Assembly (NCBI RefSeq): GCF_003337375.1
Contig: NZ_QPJD01000003.1
Coordinates: forward strand, 62,001 to 126,000
DNA from: Paenibacillus prosopidis
GTDB taxonomy: Bacteria > Bacillota > Bacilli > Paenibacillales > Paenibacillaceae
DNA length: 64,000 bases
Reading direction: 5' to 3'
Positions 17,805 to 26,363 of this stretch are shown one piece after another. The notes under the pieces are model-generated. The model was given only the letters and a program-made list of their open reading frames with translations. It did no database searches and had not been told where the DNA came from. How positions within the stretch are numbered: position 1 is the stretch's first letter; the number at the start of each line of letters is the position of its first letter. Made by a program: the position numbers and the translations under genes.

Positions 17805-18884
17805 ATGCAGCAGATCGGAAAAAATCAATTGTCCATCTTGATCATCGTTTTTTTGATCGGCAGTACGCCTTTGTTTGAGCTCGGCATTAAAGCGAAGCAC
17901 GATGCCTGGCTAGCGATGATACTTGCTGCGGCAGCCGGTCTGCTGCTTACTGTCATGTATGTACACTTACAACGCCGTGCCCCCGAAGCGGAATTAGCCG
18001 AACTTTATAAGATGCATTTCGGACGCTGGATCGGCGGTGGGATCGGGCTGCTATATGCCGTTTGGTTCGCTTATGAATCGATGCGAAATGTTCGCGATGT
18101 CGGCGAGCTTACGATGATGGCATTGCTGACCTTAACGCCGAAATGGATTGTGATGCTGCTCATTATTAGCGCTGCGGCTTACACCGTCAGCAAAGGACTT
18201 GAAGTGTTTGTCCGCGTCGTACAGCTGCTGTTTCCGATTGTTGCGGCCAGCTACTTCTTTATTATATTGCTGCTGTTTATTGCCCGGTTACCAGATCCCC
18301 AGCATTTGCTGCCCATATTAGAAAATGGGCTTGCACCTGTAGTGAAGGCGGCGTTTCCGGACTTACTGTCGTTTCCTTTTGGGCAAATGGTCATTTTCCT
18401 CGTGTTTTGGAAGCATGTAAGCGAAAAGAAAATAATAGGACGCGCCTCCTATTGGTCGATGATTGGGGTATCCGCTTTTCTTGTATTCATGAATATGCTT
18501 GTCATGTGCGTGCTGGGACCTGAGCTATCTGCCATCACGGCGCTTCCGCTGCTTGAAGTGGTACAGCTGATACGGCTGGCAAATTTTCTCGAGCGGCTCG
18601 ATGTTGTCGTTACGCTTCTGCTCTTTATCGGGCTTTATGTGAAAATGACTGCGTTATACATGGCGTCGGTATTTACGTTAAATTCCGTAACCGGAATCGC
18701 CTATCGTTACTGCGTCATGCCGATTGGGGCCGTCATCTATGCATCGTCATTCCTTGAACCCAATAATACGTATCATATTTGGATCGGACTAGACATTACG
18801 TTGAAAATCGTCCCGCTCTTTCAAGTGGTGCTGCCGTTTCTCATGCTTGTTGTTGGCGTGCGCAAACGGTACAAAACGAATTGA
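17805..18884 (+). CDS. Spore germination permease, GerAB family
   Basis: 359 aa with about ten membrane helices, the APC-like fold of GerAB/GerKB. Conserved features: QLSILIIVFLIGSTPL at the start and WIGGGIGLLYAVWFAYESMRNVRDVGE after helix 2. It probably forms the germinant-binding membrane pocket of the receptor. ATG at 17805 follows GGGAGGGA with 6 nt spacing; a GTG at 17763 inside the preceding gene is not used as start. Last gene of the ger operon. Confidence 0.92.
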   Translation: MQQIGKNQLSILIIVFLIGSTPLFELGIKAKHDAWLAMILAAAAGLLLTVMYVHLQRRAPEAELAELYKMHFGRWIGGGIGLLYAVWFAYESMRNVRDVGELTMMALLTLTPKWIVMLLIISAAAYTVSKGLEVFVRVVQLLFPIVAASYFFIILLLFIARLPDPQHLLPILENGLAPVVKAAFPDLLSFPFGQMVIFLVFWKHVSEKKIIGRASYWSMIGVSAFLVFMNMLVMCVLGPELSAITALPLLEVVQLIRLANFLERLDVVVTLLLFIGLYVKMTALYMASVFTLNSVTGIAYRYCVMPIGAVIYASSFLEPNNTYHIWIGLDITLKIVPLFQVVLPFLMLVVGVRKRYKTN

Positions 18885-18911
18885 CCAAACGATAGCAGCA
18901 GCGCATTGCTC

Positions 18912-18939
18912 ACCGAATAGTCCGTGCCGACATATTTTA
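18912..18939 (+). promoter_or_regulatory. Candidate sigma-K-type promoter
   Basis: AC at 18912-18913, 17-nt spacer, then CATATTTTA (18931-18939), which fits the CATAnnnTA -10 of sigma-K. It is 28 nt before the GTG of the glycosyltransferase fusion gene. The motif is short, so chance matches are common. Confidence 0.35.
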
Positions 18940-18967
18940 TGGTACAGCTTATTAGAGGAGGATACGC

Positions 18968-20419
18968 GTGAGCGACGCCAATAGTTGTATAACAAGCATT
19001 ATTCTTGTTAACTACAATAAGCTTGAAGATACGAAGAAGTGCGTAGAGAGCATTAGGCGGCACACGGAACGAGGCGACTACGAGCTGATTGTAGCCAATA
19101 ACGGTTCGACTGACGATATGGCTGAGTGGGCACACAGCCAGAGTGACATTTTAGTGATAAAAAACAATGGGTACGATTCAGCATTTCCTAAAATCTGCAA
19201 TCTAGGGATTGCGGCGGCTTCGGGCGGGCTTATTATGCTGCTTGACAACGATACGGTCGTGACGCCGGGCTGGCTGGACGGATTGAAGCGCTGTATAGTA
19301 AGCGATAGCCGGATTGGAGCGGTTGGACCCGTATCGAACGGTTCACCATATTGGTCGTCCATTCCTGTCGGTTACAAAACGATAGAGGAGATGGAGCTTT
19401 TTGCTGCGGCGATGAATGCCACTCCCGACAAAACGAAATGGGAAGAGAGAGTGAAGCTGCTTGGCCACTGCTTGCTCATGCGACGCGAAGCGTGCGAGAA
19501 GGCAGGCCCGCTCGACGAAAGCGCTGGCATGGAAGGCTTTATATTTGATGATTATGGTTTGCGGCTGCGGTTAGCAGGTTATAAGCTGATGCTTTGCGGA
19601 GACACGTTTATTCATCGTATCAGCTGCGGCTCAGACGGCTCTCATCTACCAATAAATAAGCATACGTTTAAAGAAAATGCAGATAGCTTTGTAAGGAAAT
19701 GGGGCTTCCATCCCTCTGAAGCGACGGATATAAGAATGGATTTAATCGCATTTATCGAGCGGGAATCACATGGGTACAAGCGCGAAGCATGCAGGGTTAT
19801 GGAGATCGGGTGCGGCTGCGGAGCGACTTTGCTGCATGTAAAAAAGATATTTCCGAAAGCGACATGGCTCGGCGTGGAGCGAAATAATCTGGCGGCGAGC
19901 ATTGCAGCGGCATCGGGCATACAAATGCTTGTGCCTAATGAACAGGGTGATTGGGAGCTGCCGCAAGAAGAGCTTGACGGCATTATCATCGGAGATACGA
20001 ATGCCCGAGTTACGACACCTTTGGTAAACCGGCTTGTAAGTCTGCTGAAGCCAAATGGCTGGTTAATCGGCTGCTATGCCAATCGGTTTTATTACGAGAA
20101 TATTCGGCAATACTTAGATCCGGCAAATGCTGAGGCGAAGTACCAAGCGGCAAGTCTATATACGATGCGGGAGTTAAATTATTTGTACGTACAGGCTGGT
20201 TTGCCATACGTGAAAATTACGATGGCCGGGAACAAGCCGAAAGAACAGCTTGCGTACATCCGTCAGCTTGATCGGTTAACGGGCGAAACGATTACAGATG
20301 AGCTAACAGCTGCCTATCTACTCGCGTATGGAAGAAAGGCTGCTGAGAACGCCAATAAACTAGGGGGAAGCAAATTAACGTCCGACGATAATCGTTTTCA
20401 AAATAATACTGGCATTTAG
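18968..20419 (+). CDS. Glycosyltransferase family 2 fused to a class I SAM methyltransferase
   Basis: 483 aa. Residues 8-230 are a GT-A fold: SIILVNYNKLEDT, metal-binding LLDNDTVVTPGWLDGL and a C-terminal acidic motif IFDDYGLRLRLAGY. Residues about 258-400 are a methyltransferase: the E-x-G-x-G-x-G motif in VMEIGCGCGATLL, WLGVE, then YANRFYYENI. No signal or membrane segment. GTG at 18968 follows GAGGAGGAT. It lies between the ger operon and the TPP riboswitch. The fusion suggests one enzyme adds a sugar and the other O-methylates it; a spore-surface glycan target is inference from context. Confidence 0.88.
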   Translation: MSDANSCITSIILVNYNKLEDTKKCVESIRRHTERGDYELIVANNGSTDDMAEWAHSQSDILVIKNNGYDSAFPKICNLGIAAASGGLIMLLDNDTVVTPGWLDGLKRCIVSDSRIGAVGPVSNGSPYWSSIPVGYKTIEEMELFAAAMNATPDKTKWEERVKLLGHCLLMRREACEKAGPLDESAGMEGFIFDDYGLRLRLAGYKLMLCGDTFIHRISCGSDGSHLPINKHTFKENADSFVRKWGFHPSEATDIRMDLIAFIERESHGYKREACRVMEIGCGCGATLLHVKKIFPKATWLGVERNNLAASIAAASGIQMLVPNEQGDWELPQEELDGIIIGDTNARVTTPLVNRLVSLLKPNGWLIGCYANRFYYENIRQYLDPANAEAKYQAASLYTMRELNYLYVQAGLPYVKITMAGNKPKEQLAYIRQLDRLTGETITDELTAAYLLAYGRKAAENANKLGGSKLTSDDNRFQNNTGI

Positions 20420-20433
20420 GTCGGGTTTTGCTA

Positions 20434-20439
20434 TACAAT
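20434..20439 (+). promoter_or_regulatory. -10 element of the TPP-riboswitch operon
   Basis: TACAAT about 24 nt before the first conserved riboswitch helix; the -35 is weak. Confidence 0.4.
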
Positions 20440-20462
20440 TAAAAGTATTGACGAAACCGAAT

Positions 20463-20557
20463 ATGTTCCGGGGAGCTGGTAAGGCCGGCTGAGAGGGAAT
20501 TTTCTATACAATTCCGACCCGTTAAACCTGATCTGGATAATGCCAGCGTAGGGACAG
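20463..20557 (+). promoter_or_regulatory. TPP riboswitch (THI element)
   Basis: Carries the conserved pieces in order: GGGGAGC, GGCTGAGAGG (20488-20496 region), GACCCGTTAAACCTGATC and TGGATAATGCCAGCGTAGGGA. GTTCC (20465-20469) and GGGAC (20551-20555) close helix P1. Binds thiamine pyrophosphate. A strong terminator 80 nt further on is the expression platform, so high TPP should stop transcription into thiYXZ. Confidence 0.97.
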
Positions 20558-20638
20558 AAGCTCTGTTTATTCAGAACAGCTCGATCACAATTGATCAAGC
20601 TTGTGCGGATATAAACAGCTGCACAGCCGAATTAATGG

Positions 20639-20668
20639 CGTCCTCCGGATTAGGAGGACGTTTTTTTT
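20639..20668 (+). terminator. Riboswitch-controlled terminator
   Basis: CGTCCTCC (20639-20646), 6-nt loop, GGAGGACG (20653-20660), then eight T. Lies between the TPP aptamer and the thiY start. Confidence 0.92.
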
Positions 20669-20752
20669 ATAGGTTGCGGCCATTACCCGGACACTGCCGA
20701 GACTCGTCATTTTATACAAACAGAATGCTTTGGAGAGGGGAACAAACACATC

Positions 20753-21799
20753 ATGAGTCAGAAGAAAGCTGGACATTTGTCGTGGAAAATCGTTACTGCT
20801 ATGCTGGTGTTCGTAATAGCGCTGGCAGGATGCGGAGCGAATAACGCGCCATCTGAGAATGAGAAGGGGCAAGAACAAGAGCAAGAGGGGGCGGACAAGC
20901 CGCTCGAGAAGGTACAGGTCGTGCTCGACTGGACACCAAATACGAATCATACCGGACTTTATGTCGCTAGAGATAAAGGCTTTTTCAAAGAGCAGGGCTT
21001 GGATGTCGAAATTATTCAACCTGGACAAAGCGGCGCCGATCAAATGGTTGCATCGGGCAGCGTGCAGTTCGGCGTAAGCTATCAAGAATCGATTACGATG
21101 GCTCGCATCTCAGATGTTCCGCTCGTTTCGATTGCGGCGGTTATTCAGCATAATACATCGGGCTTCGCTTCCCCGCTCGCTGAGGGCATCGATTCTCCCG
21201 AGAAATTCGAAGGCAAAACGTACGGCGGATGGGGTGCTCCTGTCGAGGAAGCCGTTATTCAATCGCTTATGCAGGAGAAGAAAGCTGACGTCAGCAAAGT
21301 GAATATGGTCAGCATCGGCGATAGCGATTTCTTTACGGCGGTTAAGCGCGATATTGATTTTGCTTGGATTTATTATGCTTGGACGGGCGTCGAGGCAGAG
21401 CTTCGCGGCGAAAAAATCAATATGGTTTATTTGACTGACTATAGCGACAAACTGGATTACTACACGCCTGTGCTTGTTACGAACGAGACGATGATTGCAG
21501 AAAAGCCGGAAGTGGTCAAAGCGTTCACTGCTGCAGCGGCGCAAGGCTACCAATACGCCATTGACAATCCGGAGGATGCAGCTGAGATTTTGATCAAAGC
21601 GGAGCCGGATTTGAATGCTGAGCTTGTACGTGCGAGCCAGAAGTGGCTGAGCCCGAAATATCAGGATGATGCGGCGCGTTGGGGCGAGCAGAAGCTGAGC
21701 GTATGGGAAAACTACTCCGATTGGATGTTCGAGCATAAGCTGCTCGAAAAGGAGCTTGAAGCGGAAAAGGCGTTTACGAACGAGTTTTTGCCTGAATAG
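20753..21799 (+). CDS. thiY: Thiamine-precursor (HMP/FAMP) ABC transporter substrate-binding lipoprotein
   Basis: 348 aa. Lipobox LAGC (C27) after a short hydrophobic helix, a charged low-complexity linker, then an NMT1/THI5-like binding domain: LDWTPNTNHTGLYVARDKGFF, SGADQMVASGSVQFGVSYQES, WGAPVEEAVIQSLM and FAWIYYAWTGVEAE. The family captures formylaminopyrimidine or hydroxymethylpyrimidine outside the cell. Being directly behind a TPP riboswitch and followed by permease and ATPase genes makes the substrate class firm; the exact ligand is not readable. Confidence 0.93.
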   Translation: MSQKKAGHLSWKIVTAMLVFVIALAGCGANNAPSENEKGQEQEQEGADKPLEKVQVVLDWTPNTNHTGLYVARDKGFFKEQGLDVEIIQPGQSGADQMVASGSVQFGVSYQESITMARISDVPLVSIAAVIQHNTSGFASPLAEGIDSPEKFEGKTYGGWGAPVEEAVIQSLMQEKKADVSKVNMVSIGDSDFFTAVKRDIDFAWIYYAWTGVEAELRGEKINMVYLTDYSDKLDYYTPVLVTNETMIAEKPEVVKAFTAAAAQGYQYAIDNPEDAAEILIKAEPDLNAELVRASQKWLSPKYQDDAARWGEQKLSVWENYSDWMFEHKLLEKELEAEKAFTNEFLPE

Positions 21800-21839
21800 C
21801 GGAAGTGCGTTTAAGAACAAGGTGAAAGAAGGAATTCAT

Positions 21840-22142
21840 ATGGCGAACGCATTAGTGAGCATTCAAATACTTCCTGCCACGCCTGGCGGCGAAAGCGTTA
21901 TTCCATACGTCGACCGGGCAATCGAAATCATTAAAGCGTCAGGCGTGCCTTACCGGGTAGCTCCGCTTGAGACGACGATGGAGGGAGAGCTTAGCCATCT
22001 GCTTGGCGTCGTGCAATCGATGAGCGAAGCGATGACCGAGATGGGTTGTCCGTCCGTTATTTCGCAAATTAAAATTTACTATAATCCGGCAAACGGCGCT
22101 TCGATGGGCAGGCTCCTGGAGAAATATCCAGATGGGCAATAA
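21840..22142 (+). CDS. Thiamine-binding protein (MTH1187/YkoF-like)
   Basis: 100 aa. ALVSIQILPATPG, IPYVDRAIEIIKASGVPYRVAPLETTMEGE and SQIKIYYNP form the ferredoxin-like fold of MTH1187/YkoF thiamine-binding proteins. Presumably a cytoplasmic binder or chaperone for the imported pyrimidine or thiamine. ATG at 21840 follows AGAAGGA. It overlaps the permease gene by 11 nt, so it is an integral part of the operon. Confidence 0.88.
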   Translation: MANALVSIQILPATPGGESVIPYVDRAIEIIKASGVPYRVAPLETTMEGELSHLLGVVQSMSEAMTEMGCPSVISQIKIYYNPANGASMGRLLEKYPDGQ

Positions 22143-22905
22143 GAGGATCGTATGGTCAAAAATTTGGCCTCCGATTGCGGTGCTGGCAGGACTGCTCGCT
22201 TGCTGGCAGGCGGCGGTTACAGGGGGCGTATTCGATCAATGGATTGTTCCTTCACCCGTCTCAATCGTGCAAGAGGCCGTTAAGATTTGGCCGCGGCTAA
22301 TGGAGCATACAGCAGCGACGGTGCAGCTTACGCTGCTCGGCTTTGTTGGAGGATCGGCGGTGGGCTTCGTGCTCGCCGCTTTGCTGCATCTAATTCCTGG
22401 TGTGCGAACAGGCGTGTATCCGCTGCTTGTATTATCGCAAAATATTCCGATCATCGTTATCGGTCCCATATTGACGATGCTGCTCGGTTACGGGCTTCTG
22501 CCAAAGGTGCTGCTCGTAATGATGGTTTGTTTCTTCCCGATATCGGTAGCCATGTTTAGCGGCCTTGCGAATCCGGATGCGCAGCTTCGCAATTATTTTC
22601 AGATGATTGGCATAAGCAAATGGCAGCTGTTCTGGAGGCTTGAGCTGCCGCACGCAACCGTTCATTTATTTTCAGGGTTAAAAATTGCGGCATCGTACAG
22701 CGTGTTAAGCGCAGTTGTCGCGGAATGGCTCGGCACAAAAAAGGGGCTCGGTTCGTTCATGCTTATTTCGTCCAAAGGCTTTATGCCGGAGCGTGTGTTT
22801 GCAGCTGTAATTATTATTATCGCGCTTAGCTTGACGCTGTTCGGACTGGTGAACTTGGCGGAGCGTTTATTTATTCGCTGGCGTCCGGTGAAGGAGGCGG
22901 AGTAG
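22132..22905 (+). CDS. thiX: Thiamine-precursor ABC transporter permease
   Basis: 257 aa, about six membrane helices, BPD_transp_1 family of the SsuC/ThiX group. The EAA loop lies around GISKWQLFWRLELPHATVHLFSGLKIAASYSVLSA, the contact point for the ATPase. The start overlaps the thiamine-binding gene by 11 nt; the ATPase gene starts 2 nt after the stop. Confidence 0.92.
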   Translation: MGNKRIVWSKIWPPIAVLAGLLACWQAAVTGGVFDQWIVPSPVSIVQEAVKIWPRLMEHTAATVQLTLLGFVGGSAVGFVLAALLHLIPGVRTGVYPLLVLSQNIPIIVIGPILTMLLGYGLLPKVLLVMMVCFFPISVAMFSGLANPDAQLRNYFQMIGISKWQLFWRLELPHATVHLFSGLKIAASYSVLSAVVAEWLGTKKGLGSFMLISSKGFMPERVFAAVIIIIALSLTLFGLVNLAERLFIRWRPVKEAE

Positions 22906-22906
22906 C

Positions 22907-23725
22907 ATGATGAGCGATAGAACGGAAAATCATCCAAACACACTGCAGGTACAGATGATTCGGAAGCAGTTTGGAAAAGGGCTGGCGAGCAAAGAAGTTC
23001 TTGGAGGATTGTCGCTTTCTGTGGCCGATGGGGAGTTCGTTTCGATAATCGGGCCTTCCGGAAGCGGAAAGTCAACATTGTTTCAAGTCATTGGCGGACT
23101 GGAGAAGCCTTCTTCGGGCGAGATTTGGCTGGATGGGAAAGAGACAACTGGCGAACGCGGCCATATTTCATACATGCCGCAGCAGCCGGCGTTACTGCCT
23201 TGGCAGACGGTCGCAGGCAATATTGAGTTTTCGCTTACCGTATCCGGTGTAGACCGCAAGGCGACAAAGCTGAAAACGAAGGAATGGCTGGAGAGAATTG
23301 GTCTGGATGAGTACGCGGATGCCTATCCTCACGTGCTGTCCGGCGGTATGCTGCAGCGAGTTTCATTCCTGAGAGCCTTGCTTGCTCCGCAGCACCTGAT
23401 GCTGCTTGATGAGCCGTTTGGTGCATTAGATGCTTTGACCAGACTGCAAATGCAGCAATGGCTCATGTCGATTTGGGAGGAAAACCGCAGATCCGTACTT
23501 CTTATCACTCACAGCATTGAAGAAGCACTGTTTCTTTCCGATCGGATTGTTGTTTTATCCGCTTCGCCGGCTGTCGTGCTCAAGGAGTTCATTGTTCCTT
23601 TCGTGCGCCCTCGCAGTGAAGCGCTGTGGACGGATCCCCGGTTCAACGAAATGAAGCAGCAGATTTATGAGCTGCTTAAGGTCGGCGTGAGGGAGGGCGT
23701 GTGCTCGCATGGCGGGATTAATTGA
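22907..23725 (+). CDS. thiZ: Thiamine-precursor ABC transporter ATP-binding protein
   Basis: 272 aa. Walker A GPSGSGKST at 49-57, Q-loop MPQQPALLPWQTV, signature LSGGMLQR, Walker B LMLLDEPFGALD and switch His in LITHS are complete. Powers the ThiXY importer at the membrane. The signature has Met-Leu in place of the usual Gln-Gln. The stop overlaps the TatD-like gene by 17 nt. Confidence 0.93.
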   Translation: MMSDRTENHPNTLQVQMIRKQFGKGLASKEVLGGLSLSVADGEFVSIIGPSGSGKSTLFQVIGGLEKPSSGEIWLDGKETTGERGHISYMPQQPALLPWQTVAGNIEFSLTVSGVDRKATKLKTKEWLERIGLDEYADAYPHVLSGGMLQRVSFLRALLAPQHLMLLDEPFGALDALTRLQMQQWLMSIWEENRRSVLLITHSIEEALFLSDRIVVLSASPAVVLKEFIVPFVRPRSEALWTDPRFNEMKQQIYELLKVGVREGVCSHGGIN

Positions 23726-24548
23726 CGATGAGAAGACAAGCGAGTCTATCGCTTCTGCTTCATACATTGACGCGCATCTTCATGTTGATTTATATGCTGC
23801 CGGGGAGCGGGACGAGCTTCTGAAAAAAGCGTTTGAAGAAGGCGTGGTTTCCGTTGTAGCCGTATCCATGCATTTGCAATCGTCGAAGGTGAATCGGGAG
23901 CTTGCGCTTCGTTATCCTGGGCAACTACACCCGGCATACGGCTTTCATCCGGAGCAGCCGATCCCGTCCGAGGCGGAGCTGGAGGAGCTGTTCGCGTGGA
24001 TTAGCTTGCGTCACGAAGCGGGAGAGCCGTTCGCAATAGGCGAGGTCGGGCTTCCGTATTACATACGGACGGACGCCGAGGCTGCAGGCGCATTTTTTGA
24101 TGAGAAGCCGTATTTGGCACTGCTTGAGCAATTCGCTGTACTAGCCGCAAGCTTGGATCGTCCGATCGTGCTGCACGCGGTCTACGAGGATGCGGATAAA
24201 ACATGTGATATCCTTGCGGAACATGGCGTGCAGAAGGCACACTTCCATTGGTTTAAAGGCAATGAAGAGACTGTGCAGCGCATGATCGCGTGCGGATATA
24301 TGGTCTCGGTAACGCCTGACGTTGCGTACGAGGAAGAGATTCGGCGGATCGTTGAGCAATATCCGTTAGAGCTGTTAATGGTAGAAACGGACGGTCCATG
24401 GCCGTTTGAAGGCCCCTTTGCAGGCGAGCCGACCCGGCCGGCCATGGCTGCAGACGCGGCGGCGCATATTGCCCAAATAAAACAGCTGACTGCTGAACAA
24501 ACAGCGAATATTCTGCTTGCCAATACACGGCGGTTTTACGGACTATAG
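23709..24548 (+). CDS. TatD-family metal-dependent hydrolase
   Basis: 279 aa TIM barrel. Metal ligands visible: H23 and H25 in IDAHLHVD, Glu in IGEVGLPYY, His in IVLHAV, His in AHFHWFKG and Asp in LMVETDGPW. It departs from housekeeping TatD in the first strand and loops. Because it overlaps thiZ by 17 nt and shares the TPP riboswitch, a role in converting the imported pyrimidine precursor is plausible; nuclease activity, typical of TatD, is the alternative. Terminated shortly after. Confidence 0.85.
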   Translation: MAGLIDDEKTSESIASASYIDAHLHVDLYAAGERDELLKKAFEEGVVSVVAVSMHLQSSKVNRELALRYPGQLHPAYGFHPEQPIPSEAELEELFAWISLRHEAGEPFAIGEVGLPYYIRTDAEAAGAFFDEKPYLALLEQFAVLAASLDRPIVLHAVYEDADKTCDILAEHGVQKAHFHWFKGNEETVQRMIACGYMVSVTPDVAYEEEIRRIVEQYPLELLMVETDGPWPFEGPFAGEPTRPAMAADAAAHIAQIKQLTAEQTANILLANTRRFYGL

Positions 24549-24552
24549 TATT

Positions 24553-24603
24553 TAGGGGGTGCCCTATAAGATTATTGATCTTATGAGAGGCCCTTTTTCT
24601 TTT
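24553..24603 (+). terminator. Probable terminator of the thi operon
   Basis: ATAAGAT / ATCTTAT stem extended by an imperfect GGGTGCCC / GAGAGGCCC base and followed by TTTTTCTTTTT. Confidence 0.5.
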
Positions 24604-24734
24604 TACGGCACGAGTCCCTATGAAAAAACTTCACCTTCCTTTTTGTCCGTTGCGAATTGTACTGCTGCCGCATACAAAGATAGGGACAGCTTACGATTAC
24701 AAGGAGAAAACAACTGCAGAAAGGAGTCTGAAAA

Positions 24735-25514
24735 ATGGCTGCGTTGACAAGAGATCAATTTTTTACGATATTGGCGCCTACTGTTATTCGAGTCAAGCGA
24801 GAAGGATCCACGATGTTTCCTTCTGTTCGACTAGCGCAAAATTTGCTCGAAACCGGAGGCGTCATTCATTCGTGGTACAATTTGGGCGGCATTAAGGTCG
24901 GCAGCGGGCAGACCAACGCTTATTGGCACGGAGAGGCGGTCGTCAAGGGCACGTGGGAATATGTCGACGGCCGCAGTGCCAATACGAGAGCTGCTTTCCG
25001 GGCCTATAAAAGCGTATATCATTTTTATAAAGACTTGGATTTACTGCTTGCCGCACCGCGCTACGCACGAGTTCGAACGGCGCAAACCCCTGAACAGCAG
25101 GCTGAAATGCTGCAAGCATGCGGCTATGCGACGGACCCTGCCTATGCAACCAAATTAAAATCAATCATTAGACAATACGGGCTAAAAAGATATGATGCAT
25201 TAGGCAGCAGACAAGTCCCGAAGCCGGAAAAGTTTAAAGATGCAGAGCAAATAGCGGTTTTGTATGAAGGAGAAGTCGTATCGGACGGATATTTGCTGAA
25301 CGGAGTGACATGGGTGCCAGCGAGGCTGCTCGGGGAGTCATTGGGTGCAGTGATCGATTGGACAGGAAGCAAAGTAACCGTTAATGGGACAGAGCTCGAA
25401 TCGATGCTTTCCGAAGCGACCGGCTATGTTCAAATACGCGATCTGGCTGCGGAGCTAGGGCTAACCGCCAGCTGGGACGCTGCTGCAAGAGTCGTTTTGT
25501 TGAATAGAGAGTAG
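24735..25514 (+). CDS. Glucosaminidase-domain protein with copper-amine-oxidase-like C-terminus
   Basis: 259 aa. Residues 1-150 form a glucosaminidase (PF01832-type) domain: FFTILAPTVIRVKREG, SVRLAQNLLETGG (catalytic Glu), NLGGIKVG and FRAYKSVYHFYKDLDLLL. Residues 165-255 resemble the copper amine oxidase N-terminal repeat (VSDGYLLNGVTWVPARLLGESLGA), common in Paenibacillus surface proteins. No signal peptide is visible at the N-terminus, odd for a wall hydrolase; release by lysis or another route would be needed. GAAAGGAG supports the ATG at 24735. Confidence 0.85.
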   Translation: MAALTRDQFFTILAPTVIRVKREGSTMFPSVRLAQNLLETGGVIHSWYNLGGIKVGSGQTNAYWHGEAVVKGTWEYVDGRSANTRAAFRAYKSVYHFYKDLDLLLAAPRYARVRTAQTPEQQAEMLQACGYATDPAYATKLKSIIRQYGLKRYDALGSRQVPKPEKFKDAEQIAVLYEGEVVSDGYLLNGVTWVPARLLGESLGAVIDWTGSKVTVNGTELESMLSEATGYVQIRDLAAELGLTASWDAAARVVLLNRE

Positions 25515-25545
25515 AACTCATTATAAGTTTGACGTCTTGCTGTAA

Positions 25546-25585
25546 CAAAAAAGTCTGCTGATTTCAGATTTCAGCAGGCTTTTTT
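25546..25585. terminator. Bidirectional terminator
   Basis: AAAAAAGTCTGCTGA / TCAGCAGGCTTTTTT stem with a 9-nt loop. A on the left and T on the right serve the glucosaminidase gene (+) and the nucleotidyltransferase gene (-). Confidence 0.85.
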
Positions 25586-26175
25586 GGTGTTATTTGGACT
25601 GTTTGCCGAATAGGAAAAAATTTAATTTTGCTCCAGGTCTGTTTCCAGTTCTTTCTTATCACGCGTTCTTCATAAATCCTCGCCAGTTCCTTCGTTTCTT
25701 TAAAAAAAGGCGTGGGCTTTACCTCCATATTGATTACATCCTCAATTCCGCACGGGGCAGCTAAGACGATATTGTTTTGCTCATCCAAAGAAAGCCCCAA
25801 TGCTGTCGCCGTTTCGGGAAACTTGGAGATCGCGTCTACAGATGAGGAATAGGGCGGAATCTTACCCGCTAAGTGCATTCTTGCTTCATTTTTGACAGAC
25901 CAAGGAATGTGAGGATTCATACTTCTTAGCTTCTCTTCCCATTTCTTTTCTTCTGCTTCATCGAGGTTGCTTTCATCAAAGTAGATTACATCTACATCTG
26001 GAAGAGGTGTCCTATCACCAAAGCCGTGCAGGACATCCCAAATTTTTGAGCGTACAAATCCGGCACAAACCCACCAATTAGGTAATTGAATAGATTTTGC
26101 TGTCTTTAATACATCCATCATCCATTCGTCTTCGCTGACAAGTTGAATAATGTCTTCTTTATTTTTAATTTTCAA
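25564..26175 (-). CDS. Nucleotidyltransferase-like protein (DUF925/PF06042)
   Basis: 203 aa from a TTG start. MKIKNKEDIIQLVSEDEWMM, LPNWWVCAGFVRSKIWDVLHGF and PLPDVDVIYFDESN (metal-binding Asp pair) match the PF06042 nucleotidyltransferase family; function unknown. The TTG at 26173-26175 has GGAGG 7 nt upstream and gives the usual family N-terminus; an in-frame ATG at 26205 overlaps the stop of the small membrane gene as ATGA but has a weak site. The reading frame ends inside the shared terminator stem. Confidence 0.82.
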   Translation of the reverse strand: MKIKNKEDIIQLVSEDEWMMDVLKTAKSIQLPNWWVCAGFVRSKIWDVLHGFGDRTPLPDVDVIYFDESNLDEAEEKKWEEKLRSMNPHIPWSVKNEARMHLAGKIPPYSSSVDAISKFPETATALGLSLDEQNNIVLAAPCGIEDVINMEVKPTPFFKETKELARIYEERVIRKNWKQTWSKIKFFPIRQTVQITPKKPAEI

Positions 26176-26201
26176 AGTAAATCCTCCATGCGTTTGTTCG
26201 C

Positions 26202-26363
26202 TCATTTGCCTTTTTTGGATGCGGCCCAAAAGGCTAGAATAATAAGGGGGATGAGAATGAACCAAGGAATAGTAATTGTGCCTCCTACAATAAAGGCCAG
26301 CGCCATTACGGCTATGATACCGAGAATAATGTACAGACAGCCTCTGCCGAATGTTTCCATCAT
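26202..26363 (-). CDS. 53-aa single-span or hairpin membrane protein
   Basis: Short open frame with a strong AGGAGGCG site (26368-26375) and two consecutive ATG codons. The product has a short polar start (METFGRGC), two hydrophobic stretches (about 9-27 and 30-47) and a basic tail ASKKGK, like many small membrane proteins. No family recognised. Its stop overlaps an ATG in the nucleotidyltransferase frame, so the two are probably one transcript. Confidence 0.65.
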   Translation of the reverse strand: MMETFGRGCLYIILGIIAVMALAFIVGGTITIPWFILIPLIILAFWAASKKGK

